NCBI RefSeq assembly: GCF_042680885.1
Contig: NZ_JBHUEO010000026.1
Location: forward strand, 72,450 to 136,449
Length of the DNA: 64,000 bases
DNA from: Siminovitchia sediminis
GTDB taxonomy: Bacteria > Bacillota > Bacilli > Bacillales > Bacillaceae_C
Reading direction: 5' to 3'
In this document: positions 1 to 8,783 of the stretch, one piece after another
Numbering within the stretch: the first letter of the stretch is position 1
Layout of the letters: the number at the start of each line of letters is the position of its first letter
Program-made: the position numbers and the translations under genes
Notes under the pieces: generated by a model
Databases searched by the model: none
Told to the model about the DNA's origin: nothing
The model's input: the letters and a program-made list of their open reading frames with translations, nothing else

Positions 1-284
1 AGCCCTTTGAAGGAAAGAGAGAGCTGTATATTAAGCACCCTGTACGATTTCCACTAATGAAAGAAGAATATTCTGATATCCGGATTGAATATACATTGCT
101 TCCGCCAAAGGAAATGAAAAAGGTAAAGGATGATATGGTCGGGAGGGCCGTGATTTACTTTGAAAACAAGGAAGTGCGCACTATTCCTGTTTACCTGGCG
201 GAGGAAGATAACCGGGAAAGTAAGTCCTGGATAAAAAAGCTGCGGGATTTATTCTTCCTTCGTACGGATGTGATGCTTCGATGA
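1..284 (+). CDS. dacB: D-alanyl-D-alanine carboxypeptidase DacB, C-terminal end (partial)
   Basis: Only the last ~94 codons are present; the frame is open from base 3 to a TGA at 282–284. The fragment has no catalytic motif. It corresponds to the C-terminal beta-rich region and the basic tail (near WIKKLRDLFF) that follow the peptidase domain in this family. The call rests mainly on position: dacB directly precedes spmA and spmB in B. subtilis, where all three lower spore cortex cross-linking in the mother cell. Its stop overlaps the spmA start as ATGA, so the genes are translationally coupled. The family is well known; the assignment of this fragment is inference from synteny. Confidence 0.75.
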   Translation, partial: PFEGKRELYIKHPVRFPLMKEEYSDIRIEYTLLPPKEMKKVKDDMVGRAVIYFENKEVRTIPVYLAEEDNRESKSWIKKLRDLFFLRTDVMLR

Positions 285-874
285 TCAATATCATCTGGGT
301 AACCATGACAGTGATTGGTCTTCTTTTTGCTGCAGTAAACGGAAAAATGAAAGAAGTGAACGAAGCGATTTTTCACTCAGCCAATGAGGCGGTAACTCTT
401 TGTATAGGATTGATCAGTGTGCTTGTGTTTTGGCTGGGTATGATGAGAATTGCACAAGATGCGGGTCTTCTTCAAAAGTTGTCCAATATATGTAAACCGA
501 TGATTATGAAACTTTTCCCGGAAGTTCCGAGTGACCACCCGGCTGTGGGATATATTTTATCCAATATTATTGCCAATATGTTCGGGCTTGGAAATGCAGC
601 CACTCCCCTTGGGATCAAAGCGATGGAGCAGCTGAAAGAGTTAAATGGCGGCAAGCCCTATCCAAGTCGTTCGATGATAACGTTTCTTGCACTGAATACT
701 TCCGGGTTCACACTGATTCCCACGACTGTGATCGCCATCCGAATGAATTACAATTCTGCCGGACCGACAGACATTGTTGGAACAACGCTGGTTGCCACTG
801 TTTGCGCTACGGCCGGAGCCATAATTGTAGACAGGTACTTCTATCATCGGCGGACTAAAAAGGGAGATAAGTAA
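281..874 (+). CDS. spmA: spore maturation protein A
   Basis: This 197-residue membrane protein has about four to five hydrophobic segments and belongs to the nucleoside-recognition (Gate) domain family shared by SpmA and SpmB. The conserved stretch around NIIANMFGLGNAATPLG lies near residues 90–110. In B. subtilis SpmA and SpmB are needed for spore core dehydration; the transported substrate, if any, is unknown. The start overlaps the stop of dacB by ATGA and spmB follows after 3 bp, giving a tight dacB-spmA-spmB operon. Length matches the usual ~196 residues. Confidence 0.93.
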   Translation: MINIIWVTMTVIGLLFAAVNGKMKEVNEAIFHSANEAVTLCIGLISVLVFWLGMMRIAQDAGLLQKLSNICKPMIMKLFPEVPSDHPAVGYILSNIIANMFGLGNAATPLGIKAMEQLKELNGGKPYPSRSMITFLALNTSGFTLIPTTVIAIRMNYNSAGPTDIVGTTLVATVCATAGAIIVDRYFYHRRTKKGDK

Positions 875-877
875 AAT

Positions 878-1411
878 ATGCAATTGATTTCGGTCTTCTC
901 ATTGTGGATTGTTCCGGTCATGATTGCGGTCATTTTGCTGTATGGAACATGGAAGAGGATTCCTACTTATGAATCATTTGTAGAAGGCGGCAAAGAGGGA
1001 ATTAAAATTGCCGTTTCTATTATACCTTTTTTAGTAGGGATGCTGGTTGCCATAACTGTCTTTAGAGCCTCGGGAGCATTGGATTTCTTTATAGGCCTTG
1101 TAAAACCTGTTCTGGATCTGGTGGGGGTACCTTCGGAAGTTGTCCCGCTTGCACTCGTACGGCCGATCTCAGGTACAGCGGCTCTAGGTATGATGAGCGA
1201 TATTATATCTGTCCATGGGCCTGATTCACTTATAGGAAGAATGGCCTCAACGATTCAGGGAAGTACTGATACAACCTTCTATGTTTTAACTGTTTATTTT
1301 GGGGCAGTGGGCATCAAAAAAATGGGGGATGCTCTCAAAGTCGGCCTTATTGCAGATGTAATCGGCATCGCTGCCGCTATAACGATAGTGACTATTTTGT
1401 TCGGCTCATAA
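878..1411 (+). CDS. spmB: spore maturation protein B
   Basis: This 177-residue membrane protein is the partner and paralogue of SpmA, with the same Gate-type fold (recognisable around VRPISGTAALGMMSD and STIQGSTDTTFYVL). It starts 3 bp after spmA. In B. subtilis the pair acts with DacB in the mother cell to control cortex structure and core water content. The stop codon TAA sits inside the loop of the intrinsic terminator that closes the operon (1399–1425), so the last codons form part of the hairpin. Confidence 0.93.
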   Translation: MQLISVFSLWIVPVMIAVILLYGTWKRIPTYESFVEGGKEGIKIAVSIIPFLVGMLVAITVFRASGALDFFIGLVKPVLDLVGVPSEVVPLALVRPISGTAALGMMSDIISVHGPDSLIGRMASTIQGSTDTTFYVLTVYFGAVGIKKMGDALKVGLIADVIGIAAAITIVTILFGS

Positions 1412-1425
1412 GCCGGACTTTTTTT
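1399..1425 (+). terminator. intrinsic terminator of the dacB-spmAB operon
   Basis: An 8-bp stem, GTTCGGCT paired with AGCCGGAC (one G-T pair) around a CATA loop, is followed by seven T residues. It overlaps the end of spmB. Confidence 0.75.
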
Positions 1426-1788
1426 ATTGGAAACATGTTGGAGGATTGGGTGCAGCTTAGCCCCGGCGGACAGAATGTCTCAGTCCCCAACAATGTCACA
1501 GGACAAGGAAAGCAGTGTTACATCCCATGAAAGATCAATGCCTGCTTTTTCGAAATGCCGGCCTGCAGCGTCGTATTCCTTTAACTCATCGTGATTCCTT
1601 CAGCTGTGAACTGATGAACAGGATGATTGCACTTTGTGTGTCTCAAAGAGGAGGTGTAACTGTCGGCTGCAGCCATTTTGAACAGAGATCCTTGTAACAG
1701 AAAAATATTCTCCTCAAGCATTAATTCTTTGTTTTTGCTTTTAGGTATGCCATAATTCATACAGAAAAGCATCCTCAGAGGTGAGAAT
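1426..1788. other. 363-bp spacer with no assignable gene; possible decayed minus-strand coding remnant
   Basis: No complete gene is supported. On the minus strand one frame is open through about 1584–1678 (contains RHTKCNHPVHQFTAEGI) and a second from 1599 to a TGA at 1480–1482 (contains DELKEYDAAGRHFEKAG). They meet at about 1590, as if a single frameshift split one short reading frame of roughly 65 residues. The composition looks protein-like but I recognise no family. The rluB ribosome binding site (GAGGTGAG) lies at the right end. Confidence 0.3.
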
Positions 1789-2514
1789 ATGGAAAGATTG
1801 CAAAAGGTGATCGCCCAAGCGGGAATAGCCTCGCGCCGACAAGCCGAAAAATTAATTGTCCAGGGAAAAGTAACAGTCAATGGACAAATCGTTAAAGAAT
1901 TGGGAACAAAGGTGTCTGCTGCAGACAAGGTTGAAGTAAACGGGATTCCCTTGGTAGAAGAAGAAAAGAAATACTTTTTGTTTTATAAACCGCGCGGCGT
2001 GATCAGCGCTGTTAAAGACGATAAAAACCGAAAGGTTGTAACCGATTTTTTTGACGGCATTGAGGAGAGAGTGTACCCTGTCGGCCGTTTGGACTACGAC
2101 ACTTCCGGTCTTTTGTTGTTGTCCAATGATGGTGAATTTACACAGTTGATGACGCATCCCAAGTATGAAATGAACAAAACTTATATTGCCAAAGTAAAAG
2201 GGATCCCTGCACGCGAAACTCTAAAAAAACTGGAAAGGGGCGTCTTGCTGGAGGACGGCAAAACAGCTCCCGCGAAGGTTAAGTTTCTCTCAGGTGATAA
2301 AAACAAAAACAGTGCAATTATTGAAATTACCATTCACGAAGGAAAAAATCGGCAAGTCCGCAGAATGTTTGACGCAGTCGGCCATCCTGTTTTAAAACTG
2401 AAAAGAGAAAGACTTGCTTTCCTGGATTTGAAAGGATTAAATGCCGGAGATTTCAGAGAGTTAACGCCACATGAGGTCAAAAAGCTGAAAGTTATGGCTC
2501 AAACAGGGCAATGA
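1789..2514 (+). CDS. rluB: 23S rRNA pseudouridine synthase RluB
   Basis: This 241-residue enzyme of the RsuA/RluB/RluE family isomerises a uridine in 23S rRNA (U2605 in E. coli numbering for RluB). An S4 RNA-binding domain covers about residues 2–60 (RLQKVIAQAGIASRRQAEKL). The catalytic motif GRLDYDTSG lies at residues 99–107, with Asp102 the expected nucleophile, and the downstream motif NRQVRRMFDAVGHPV is present. The ATG follows GAGGTGAG at good spacing. It sits between spmB and resA, as in B. subtilis (ypuL). Confidence 0.94.
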   Translation: MERLQKVIAQAGIASRRQAEKLIVQGKVTVNGQIVKELGTKVSAADKVEVNGIPLVEEEKKYFLFYKPRGVISAVKDDKNRKVVTDFFDGIEERVYPVGRLDYDTSGLLLLSNDGEFTQLMTHPKYEMNKTYIAKVKGIPARETLKKLERGVLLEDGKTAPAKVKFLSGDKNKNSAIIEITIHEGKNRQVRRMFDAVGHPVLKLKRERLAFLDLKGLNAGDFRELTPHEVKKLKVMAQTGQ

Positions 2515-2625
2515 TGTGTATCAGGCTGATTTTTCACATAACCTTCATATGAATCGCCAATGCATATCTTTAACAATGATATAATATATGTCGAATGATT
2601 GTGCTTGAAGGAGGATGGTTCATCC

Positions 2626-3186
2626 ATGAGTTCTCATAACAAAGCTTCGAAAAAGAAGCGGCGGCTTATCATTAGAACAGCGATTTTAACAGTAATGACT
2701 GCCGCAGTTATTTATACGTTATACGCAAACTTTACAAAGGATGATAGATCTAAAGTTGCTGCTGGCTCAATGGCTCCGGACTTTGTTTTGGAGGATATGA
2801 ATGGAGTCGATCACCAGCTGTCCGAGTATAAGGGAAAAGGGGTATTTTTGAATTTTTGGGGTACATGGTGCAAGCCGTGTGAAAGAGAAATGCCTTATAT
2901 GAACAACCAATATCATATATATAAGGATCAAGGTGTTGAAATATTGGCGGTGAACGTCGGCGAGCCGGAATTTCTTATTGATAAATTTATAAAAAAGCAT
3001 GATCTGGACTTTCCGGTTTTAAAAGATGAGAATAAAGATATTATGAATATGTATGGAGTGATCAACTTGCCGGCAACACTTTTGGTTGATCCTGAAGGAA
3101 AGGTCATAAAAGTGGAGGAAGGCGAGTTGACGGAAAGAAAAATCCAGGAAATGATGGAGAGTATTAAACCTACTAAGGGGAGCTAA
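2626..3186 (+). CDS. resA: thiol-disulfide oxidoreductase ResA (cytochrome c maturation)
   Basis: ResA is a membrane-anchored, outward-facing thioredoxin-like protein that reduces apocytochrome c cysteines before haem attachment. I chose ATG 2626 because AAGGAGGATGG lies just upstream; an ATG 27 bp earlier has no such site. This gives 186 residues. A basic N-terminus and one membrane anchor (about 14–33) precede the AhpC/TSA-type domain. The active site WCKPC is at residues 81–85 (Cys82, Cys85). B. subtilis ResA has CEPC, as far as I recall, so the Lys is a local difference. It is first in resABC. Confidence 0.95.
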   Translation: MSSHNKASKKKRRLIIRTAILTVMTAAVIYTLYANFTKDDRSKVAAGSMAPDFVLEDMNGVDHQLSEYKGKGVFLNFWGTWCKPCEREMPYMNNQYHIYKDQGVEILAVNVGEPEFLIDKFIKKHDLDFPVLKDENKDIMNMYGVINLPATLLVDPEGKVIKVEEGELTERKIQEMMESIKPTKGS

Positions 3187-3192
3187 CGATTG

Positions 3193-4863
3193 ATGAATGA
3201 AGTAAAATGTGTCTGCGGCCACGTGAACCCGCAAGGTACCATTCTTTGTGAATCTTGCGGGCGTGCGCTGACTGAAGAAGCAAGACAGGCAAACCTGCAT
3301 GATATGCGTTATGAAGGAAGCGCACGCCGGTCGCAAACATACAATAGAACATTTATAGATAAAATTTGGAATTTCTTTTCGTCGGTCAAAGTGGGGATCT
3401 GGCTGATTGTCATTACCCTCATTGCATCAGCGTTAGGGACCATTTTACCGCAGGCCATGTACATACCTCCCACGGCTGACCCGTCCGAATATTATGGCGA
3501 ACATTACGGAATTTTTGGCCAAGTGTATTATTTGCTCGGTTTTCATAATTTATACAGCTCCTGGTGGTATTTGCTTCTGATTGCTTCAATAGGTGTTTCA
3601 CTTGTCATATGCAGCCTGGACAGAGTAATCCCTTTATACAGGGCATTAAAAAACCAGCGTGTGGACCGCCACGAGGGATTTTTGAAACGTCAACGACTAT
3701 TCAACCGCAAAGACATCCAAGTGACGGATGCGGATATAGAGAAATTCAAAAAAGGGCTGAAAGACAAGAGATATAAGATCAGAGTCAAAGACGGTAGCAT
3801 TCTTGCAGAAAAGGCAAGGTTTTCTAGATGGGGCCCGTATGTAAACCATATTGGTCTGATCATCTTCCTTATCGGGGGAATGCTGCGTTTTGTTCCCGGG
3901 ATGTATGTTGACGAAGTTTTATGGCTTCGGGATGGAGAAACGAGGACTATACCCGGAACAAATAATGAATATGTTCTGGAAAACAAAAAATTCACGGTTG
4001 AGTTTTATGATGCGGAAAAAGATGGTGAGGTGTTTCAGCCTGCTTTGGATAAGGCCGGTCCTGTAGTGAAAGAATTCCAATCGGATGTTGTGCTTTACCA
4101 GCGGGACCCCGATGCTACACTGGGGACCGGTGATGATCTTGTTAAAGTGAAAGAACACAAAATTCGTTTAAATGAACCTCTCAAATTTGATGATTACGCA
4201 ATTTATCAGGTAGATTTTAAACAGGATGAATTTCAGTCCATGACCTTTGCACTTACGGACAAAGAAGAAGAAAAGGAAATAGGGGAAGTAACTATTGATT
4301 TGTTTGACCCGCAGGACAGCTATGATTTGGGCAATGGATATAAAGTAGAGCTGATCGGGTATTATCCGGATTTTTCAGGTTTTGCCGAAAACGGGGAGCC
4401 GCAGACAGATTCCCCCAATCCCAATAATCCTGCTTTTTTGTTTAAAATGATTTCACCTGAACACCCTGACGGCGAAGTGAGCTTTACGGCGATAAGACAA
4501 ACGGTGGAACCCCTAGGGGAAACTGAGTATAAGATGGCATTTAAAGGAATTGATACCAGAAATGCAACAGCTCTTACTGTCAGAAAAGATATGACACTAT
4601 GGATTCTGGCTGTAGGAGGGGCGATTTTCCTCCTGGGTGTAATCCAGGGTTCATTTTGGATGCATCGCCGGATCTGGCTGCAGAGGAAAGACGGCGAAAT
4701 TTTAATCGCAGGCCATACGAATAAAAACTGGTATGGATTAAAACAGGACATCACCCATATTATTTCGGGTACATCCATACCTGATGTAATAGACCAGACA
4801 GATGAAAATAAGGGAAAGAAAGTAGGAATTCATAATGACAGGACTAGTTCAAATAAGCAGTAA
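3193..4863 (+). CDS. resB: cytochrome c biogenesis protein ResB
   Basis: ResB is the haem-handling membrane partner of ResC in the system II cytochrome c synthase. Translation may begin at ATG 3193 or at the TTG at 3190; AAGGGGAG lies upstream of both. The 556-residue product starts with a small zinc-ribbon-like cluster (Cys6, Cys8, Cys19, Cys22). Three N-terminal membrane helices (about 55–80, 110–135, 205–225), a large external domain and a final helix near residues 465–485 follow. Its end overlaps resC by 29 bp, so the two are co-translated. Confidence 0.95.
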   Translation: MNEVKCVCGHVNPQGTILCESCGRALTEEARQANLHDMRYEGSARRSQTYNRTFIDKIWNFFSSVKVGIWLIVITLIASALGTILPQAMYIPPTADPSEYYGEHYGIFGQVYYLLGFHNLYSSWWYLLLIASIGVSLVICSLDRVIPLYRALKNQRVDRHEGFLKRQRLFNRKDIQVTDADIEKFKKGLKDKRYKIRVKDGSILAEKARFSRWGPYVNHIGLIIFLIGGMLRFVPGMYVDEVLWLRDGETRTIPGTNNEYVLENKKFTVEFYDAEKDGEVFQPALDKAGPVVKEFQSDVVLYQRDPDATLGTGDDLVKVKEHKIRLNEPLKFDDYAIYQVDFKQDEFQSMTFALTDKEEEKEIGEVTIDLFDPQDSYDLGNGYKVELIGYYPDFSGFAENGEPQTDSPNPNNPAFLFKMISPEHPDGEVSFTAIRQTVEPLGETEYKMAFKGIDTRNATALTVRKDMTLWILAVGGAIFLLGVIQGSFWMHRRIWLQRKDGEILIAGHTNKNWYGLKQDITHIISGTSIPDVIDQTDENKGKKVGIHNDRTSSNKQ

Positions 4864-6025
4864 CCTTCTCTATACTGCTTTTATTTTATATCTTGTCGCC
4901 ACCTTCCTTTTCAGCGGTGCTATCCGGGACAAAAAGGGAAGGGAAAAGATGACGGGTGTCAATCGCTGGGCAAGGCTTGCAATCATTGTTACAGTGATTG
5001 GCTTTCTATCACAACTGGGGTACTTTATCACCCGCTGGATTGCTGCCGGCCATGCGCCTGTAAGTAATCTGTTTGAGTTTACAACTTTTTTCGGAATGAT
5101 GATCGTCGGAGCGTTCATTCTTCTCTATTTTATCTATAAGCTCAATGTGCTGGGATTGTTTGCACTTCCTGTTGCTGCACTTTTAATTGCTTATGCCAGC
5201 ATGTTTCCCAGAGAAGTCAGTCCGCTTATTCCGTCTCTTCAAAGCCATTGGCTCCATATACACGTAACTACAACGGCAGCAGGACAGGCAATTTTAGCCA
5301 TTAGTTTTGTAGCGGGAATCATTTATTTATTAAAAGTGGTTGATCCCTTGGCGAAGGATAAAAGAGCTTTTTGGCTTGAAGCCATTATGTACAGTGTCGT
5401 AGCTGTAATAGCATTTATTATCATGTCCATCTCATTTAATATGGCAAATTATCAAGCCGACTTTGCATGGGTCGATAAAAATGGACAGCCTGCAGAAACC
5501 ACTTATCACATGCCGGCTCTGGTTGGTCCGAATGAAGGGGAATTGCTCACCGAGGGCAAAATGAATCCGGTTGTTCATGTACCGGCCATCATCAATGCAA
5601 GCCGCTTAAACACAGTGATTTGGACAATCATAACCGGCACGATATTGTATCTGTTGATCAGGTTAATCGCACGAAAGCCTGTCAGCCTCATATTAAAGCC
5701 ACTTGTCCGTAGAGCCAACCTTGATTTGTTGGATGAGATCGGCTATAGGTCTGTGCTGATTGGTTTTCCTGTCTTCACACTGGGCGGATTAATTTTTGCT
5801 ATGATTTGGGCTCAAATTGCCTGGACAAGATTCTGGGGATGGGATCCAAAGGAAGTGTGGGCGTTGATTACCTTTCTCTTCTATGCAGCTTTTCTCCATC
5901 TGCGCTTATCAAGAGGATGGCATGGTGAAAAGTCTGCATGGCTTGCAGTTATTGGACTTGCAATCATATTGTTTAATCTTGTATTCGTCAACCTGATCAT
6001 TGCGGGTCTACACTCTTATGCATGA
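4835..6025 (+). CDS. resC: cytochrome c biogenesis protein ResC (CcsA family)
   Basis: ResC is a polytopic membrane protein of 396 residues carrying the tryptophan-rich haem-binding motif of the CcmC/CcsA family, WGWDPKEVWAL, in its C-terminal part. About eight hydrophobic segments are visible. With ResB it exports haem and ligates it to CXXCH motifs, such as the one in QcrC in this window. It overlaps the end of resB and is followed by a strong terminator, which separates resABC from resDE. Confidence 0.95.
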   Translation: MTGLVQISSNLLYTAFILYLVATFLFSGAIRDKKGREKMTGVNRWARLAIIVTVIGFLSQLGYFITRWIAAGHAPVSNLFEFTTFFGMMIVGAFILLYFIYKLNVLGLFALPVAALLIAYASMFPREVSPLIPSLQSHWLHIHVTTTAAGQAILAISFVAGIIYLLKVVDPLAKDKRAFWLEAIMYSVVAVIAFIIMSISFNMANYQADFAWVDKNGQPAETTYHMPALVGPNEGELLTEGKMNPVVHVPAIINASRLNTVIWTIITGTILYLLIRLIARKPVSLILKPLVRRANLDLLDEIGYRSVLIGFPVFTLGGLIFAMIWAQIAWTRFWGWDPKEVWALITFLFYAAFLHLRLSRGWHGEKSAWLAVIGLAIILFNLVFVNLIIAGLHSYA

Positions 6026-6030
6026 AAATA

Positions 6031-6060
6031 AGCCCTCACATCTCAGGTGAGGGCTTTTTC
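6031..6060 (+). terminator. intrinsic terminator after resC
   Basis: AGCCCTCAC and GTGAGGGCT form a perfect 9-bp stem around TCTCAG and run into a T tract. ResDE expression must therefore come from readthrough or from its own promoter in the ~70 bp before resD. Confidence 0.9.
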
Positions 6061-6129
6061 TTATAAATTCAAGGTTTTTCTTATACAATAATAGTAATAC
6101 TACTTTGTGATGTCGAGGGGGAAAGAACA

Positions 6130-6846
6130 ATGGAACAGAATGTCAGTATACTGGTTGTTGATGATGAAGATCGTATTCGCCGGCTGTTAAAAATGTATCT
6201 GGAACGTGAGAACTATCAGATTGACGAAGCTGCTGACGGGAAAGAAGCCTTGGAACTGGCCATGAATAATGACTACCACTGTATTTTGCTTGATTTGATG
6301 ATGCCCGAAAAAGATGGTATTGAAGTATGTAAAGAGCTCCGTGAGACCAAAGCCACACCGATTATCATGCTGACTGCAAAAGGTGAAGAAGCTAACCGAG
6401 TGCAGGGATTTGAAGTGGGGGCTGATGATTATATTGTTAAGCCGTTCAGTCCGAGAGAGGTGGTATTACGGGTCAAGGCGGTTTTAAGAAGATCTTCCCA
6501 AACAAGTTTTCTTCATACGGATCCAACTGCACGAGATATTATCGTATACCCGCATTTGTCCATTGATCACGATGCACACCGGGTAACCGCAGACGGAAAA
6601 GAAGTCAATCTGACGCCTAAAGAATATGAGCTTCTTCATTTCTTGGCTAAATCACCCGATAAAGTGTTTGACCGGGAACATTTATTAAAAGAAGTTTGGC
6701 AGTATGAATTTTTTGGTGATTTAAGAACAGTGGACACCCATATTAAGCGATTGCGCGAGAAACTGAATCGTGTCTCTGAAAAAGCAGCAGGTATGATTGT
6801 TACGGTCTGGGGAGTCGGCTATAAATTTGAGGCAGGTAATGAATGA
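6130..6846 (+). CDS. resD: response regulator ResD (OmpR/PhoB family)
   Basis: This 238-residue response regulator has an N-terminal receiver domain, with acidic pocket DDED near residues 11–14, the phosphoacceptor Asp in LLDLMMPEKDG and the conserved Lys in VKPF. It ends in an OmpR-type winged-helix DNA-binding domain (about 140–235). In B. subtilis ResD activates genes for aerobic and anaerobic respiration, including resA and ctaA. The ATG follows GAGGGGGAAAG. It overlaps resE by ATGA. Confidence 0.95.
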   Translation: MEQNVSILVVDDEDRIRRLLKMYLERENYQIDEAADGKEALELAMNNDYHCILLDLMMPEKDGIEVCKELRETKATPIIMLTAKGEEANRVQGFEVGADDYIVKPFSPREVVLRVKAVLRRSSQTSFLHTDPTARDIIVYPHLSIDHDAHRVTADGKEVNLTPKEYELLHFLAKSPDKVFDREHLLKEVWQYEFFGDLRTVDTHIKRLREKLNRVSEKAAGMIVTVWGVGYKFEAGNE

Positions 6847-8642
6847 GGCTTTGGCGCAGCGTTGTTGGAAAGCTCTGGGGTACCATTCTGCTGCTGGTTT
6901 CCTTCGTATTAATTATCCTGACCATCTTACTGATTCAGTTTTTTGAAAATTATCATGTGGATCAAATTGAAAAGAGCCTGACAGATACGGGACAGAAAAT
7001 ATCGGGGATTATCCAAGCGCATCGCCACGACGGGCTGGGTGAGGAAATTGTCTTTGAAATGGTCGATGACCCTGTTGGGGTGGCCATTGCTTATAATCAA
7101 AATGAGTTCCGATATTCACCGAATATAAGCGGGTCTAATATCATTCCGGACTATGTTTTTTTAAATGATGAGGATCTAAGAAAAGTTTTTACGGAAAAGA
7201 CTGTGGTTATGAAGGAGCTGTCCCTTACAAACCATTACGGCACAGACAACAGGTATCAAAACTTTATTGTGTCCGGGGTGCCGCTCAGATTAGGTGAGGA
7301 TAAGACAGGGGCGATTTTTACTTTTCAGTCTCTGGGGGCTTTGAAAGAAACATCGAAACAGACAGCTAATCTAATCTTATTGGCTGCAGGCATTGCTATT
7401 ATTCTGACCACGATATTTGCATTCTTTTTGTCAACTCGAATTACCGAGCCGCTTAGAAAGATGAAAGAAGCCGCATTTGAATTGTCAAAAGGAAACTTTG
7501 ATACAAGGGTCCCTTTTCTCAGCCATGATGAAATCGGTGAATTAGCAATTGCCTTCAACCAAATGGGAAAACGTTTGAAGTTTAACATGAATGTCCTGCG
7601 TCAGGAAAAGGAACAGCTGACCAATATTTTAAGCAGTATGGCAGATGGAGTCATGACTTTCAGCCGTGATGGCACGATTCTAATAACCAATCCTCCTGCC
7701 GAGAAATTTTTACAGCAATGGCCTGTGGACACCCAGAAAGCTCATAGCCCGGTCCCTCCTGAAATGGCCGATCTCTTACAGCAGGCGGTAGCAGACGAAA
7801 AAGAGCATACGGGAGAATTGGCGGTGAAGGGCCGGTATTATGTGGTTATCGTTAGCCCGCTTTACACGCATGATCAAAAGAACGTTCGCGGCGCGGTTGC
7901 TGTAATCAGGGATATGACGGAAGAGAGGCGCCTAGACAAGCTGAGAATTGATTTTGTTGCGAATGTTTCCCATGAACTTCGGACTCCGATAGCCATGCTT
8001 CAGGGGTATAGTGAAGCCATTATTGATGATATCGCCGGTTCTGAAGAAGAGAGACAGGAAATTATTAAGATCATCTATGATGAATCTTTGCGGATTGGGC
8101 GCCTTGTGAATGAGCTTCTGGATATGGCACGAATGGAAGCCGGCCATATCACATTAAATTTCCAAGACGTGGATGCCGGGGAATTTGTTCGGCGAATAAC
8201 ATCAAAATTTCAAGCCCTGGCCCGCGATAACAAGGTGGAACTTGCCAGCCATATAGAGCAGGAAGGAATCATGATTTCTATAGACCCGGATAGAATTGAA
8301 CAAGTGCTCACCAATTTAATTGATAATGCGATGAGGTATACTCATGAACATGGGCATATATATGTAAAACTTGCGCGGGTGAAAAACGGCATCACCATTT
8401 CGGTAGAGGATGACGGGACAGGTATTCCTGAAGAAGATCTGCCATTTATCTTTGAACGCTTTTACAAAGCGGATAAAGCCAGAACAAGAGGAAGAGCCGG
8501 TACAGGACTTGGACTGGCTATTGCCAAAAATATTGCCGAGGCACACCATGGCCAGTTATCCGTTTCGAGCAGATTGAGAGCAGGGACAACGTTTACACTA
8601 TTTTTGCCTTACAAAAAATTGAATCAATCTGTTGAAGTTTGA
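6843..8642 (+). CDS. resE: sensor histidine kinase ResE
   Basis: ResE is a 599-residue membrane histidine kinase paired with ResD. In order it has an N-terminal membrane helix (about 12–32), an extracytoplasmic region, a second helix (about 172–197), HAMP, a PAS-like domain (about 255–350), HisKA with the phosphoacceptor box VANVSHELRTP, and HATPase with N box NLIDNAMRY and G boxes DDGTGIP and GTGLGLA. It senses redox or nitric oxide limitation in B. subtilis. It overlaps resD by 4 bp and is followed by a terminator. Confidence 0.95.
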   Translation: MRLWRSVVGKLWGTILLLVSFVLIILTILLIQFFENYHVDQIEKSLTDTGQKISGIIQAHRHDGLGEEIVFEMVDDPVGVAIAYNQNEFRYSPNISGSNIIPDYVFLNDEDLRKVFTEKTVVMKELSLTNHYGTDNRYQNFIVSGVPLRLGEDKTGAIFTFQSLGALKETSKQTANLILLAAGIAIILTTIFAFFLSTRITEPLRKMKEAAFELSKGNFDTRVPFLSHDEIGELAIAFNQMGKRLKFNMNVLRQEKEQLTNILSSMADGVMTFSRDGTILITNPPAEKFLQQWPVDTQKAHSPVPPEMADLLQQAVADEKEHTGELAVKGRYYVVIVSPLYTHDQKNVRGAVAVIRDMTEERRLDKLRIDFVANVSHELRTPIAMLQGYSEAIIDDIAGSEEERQEIIKIIYDESLRIGRLVNELLDMARMEAGHITLNFQDVDAGEFVRRITSKFQALARDNKVELASHIEQEGIMISIDPDRIEQVLTNLIDNAMRYTHEHGHIYVKLARVKNGITISVEDDGTGIPEEDLPFIFERFYKADKARTRGRAGTGLGLAIAKNIAEAHHGQLSVSSRLRAGTTFTLFLPYKKLNQSVEV

Positions 8643-8681
8643 CGCTTAATCTTGTTTCACGCGTAACACTTGATTTGATTG

Positions 8682-8715
8682 AGCCGCACTTTCTATTGTA
8701 AAGTGCGGCTTTTTT
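8682..8715 (+). terminator. intrinsic terminator after resE
   Basis: A perfect 10-bp stem, AGCCGCACTT paired with AAGTGCGGCT, is followed by six T residues. Confidence 0.92.
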
Positions 8716-8783
8716 GCATAAAGGGAGACTATTTTGCAAACAAATACAACCGTAGCAAAAATGTATGATCAGGGGGATTATGG

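Noticed and set aside
1515..1697. 60-codon plus-strand ORF between spmB and rluB
   Set aside because: No ribosome binding site, no recognisable similarity, and the opposite strand looks more coding-like.
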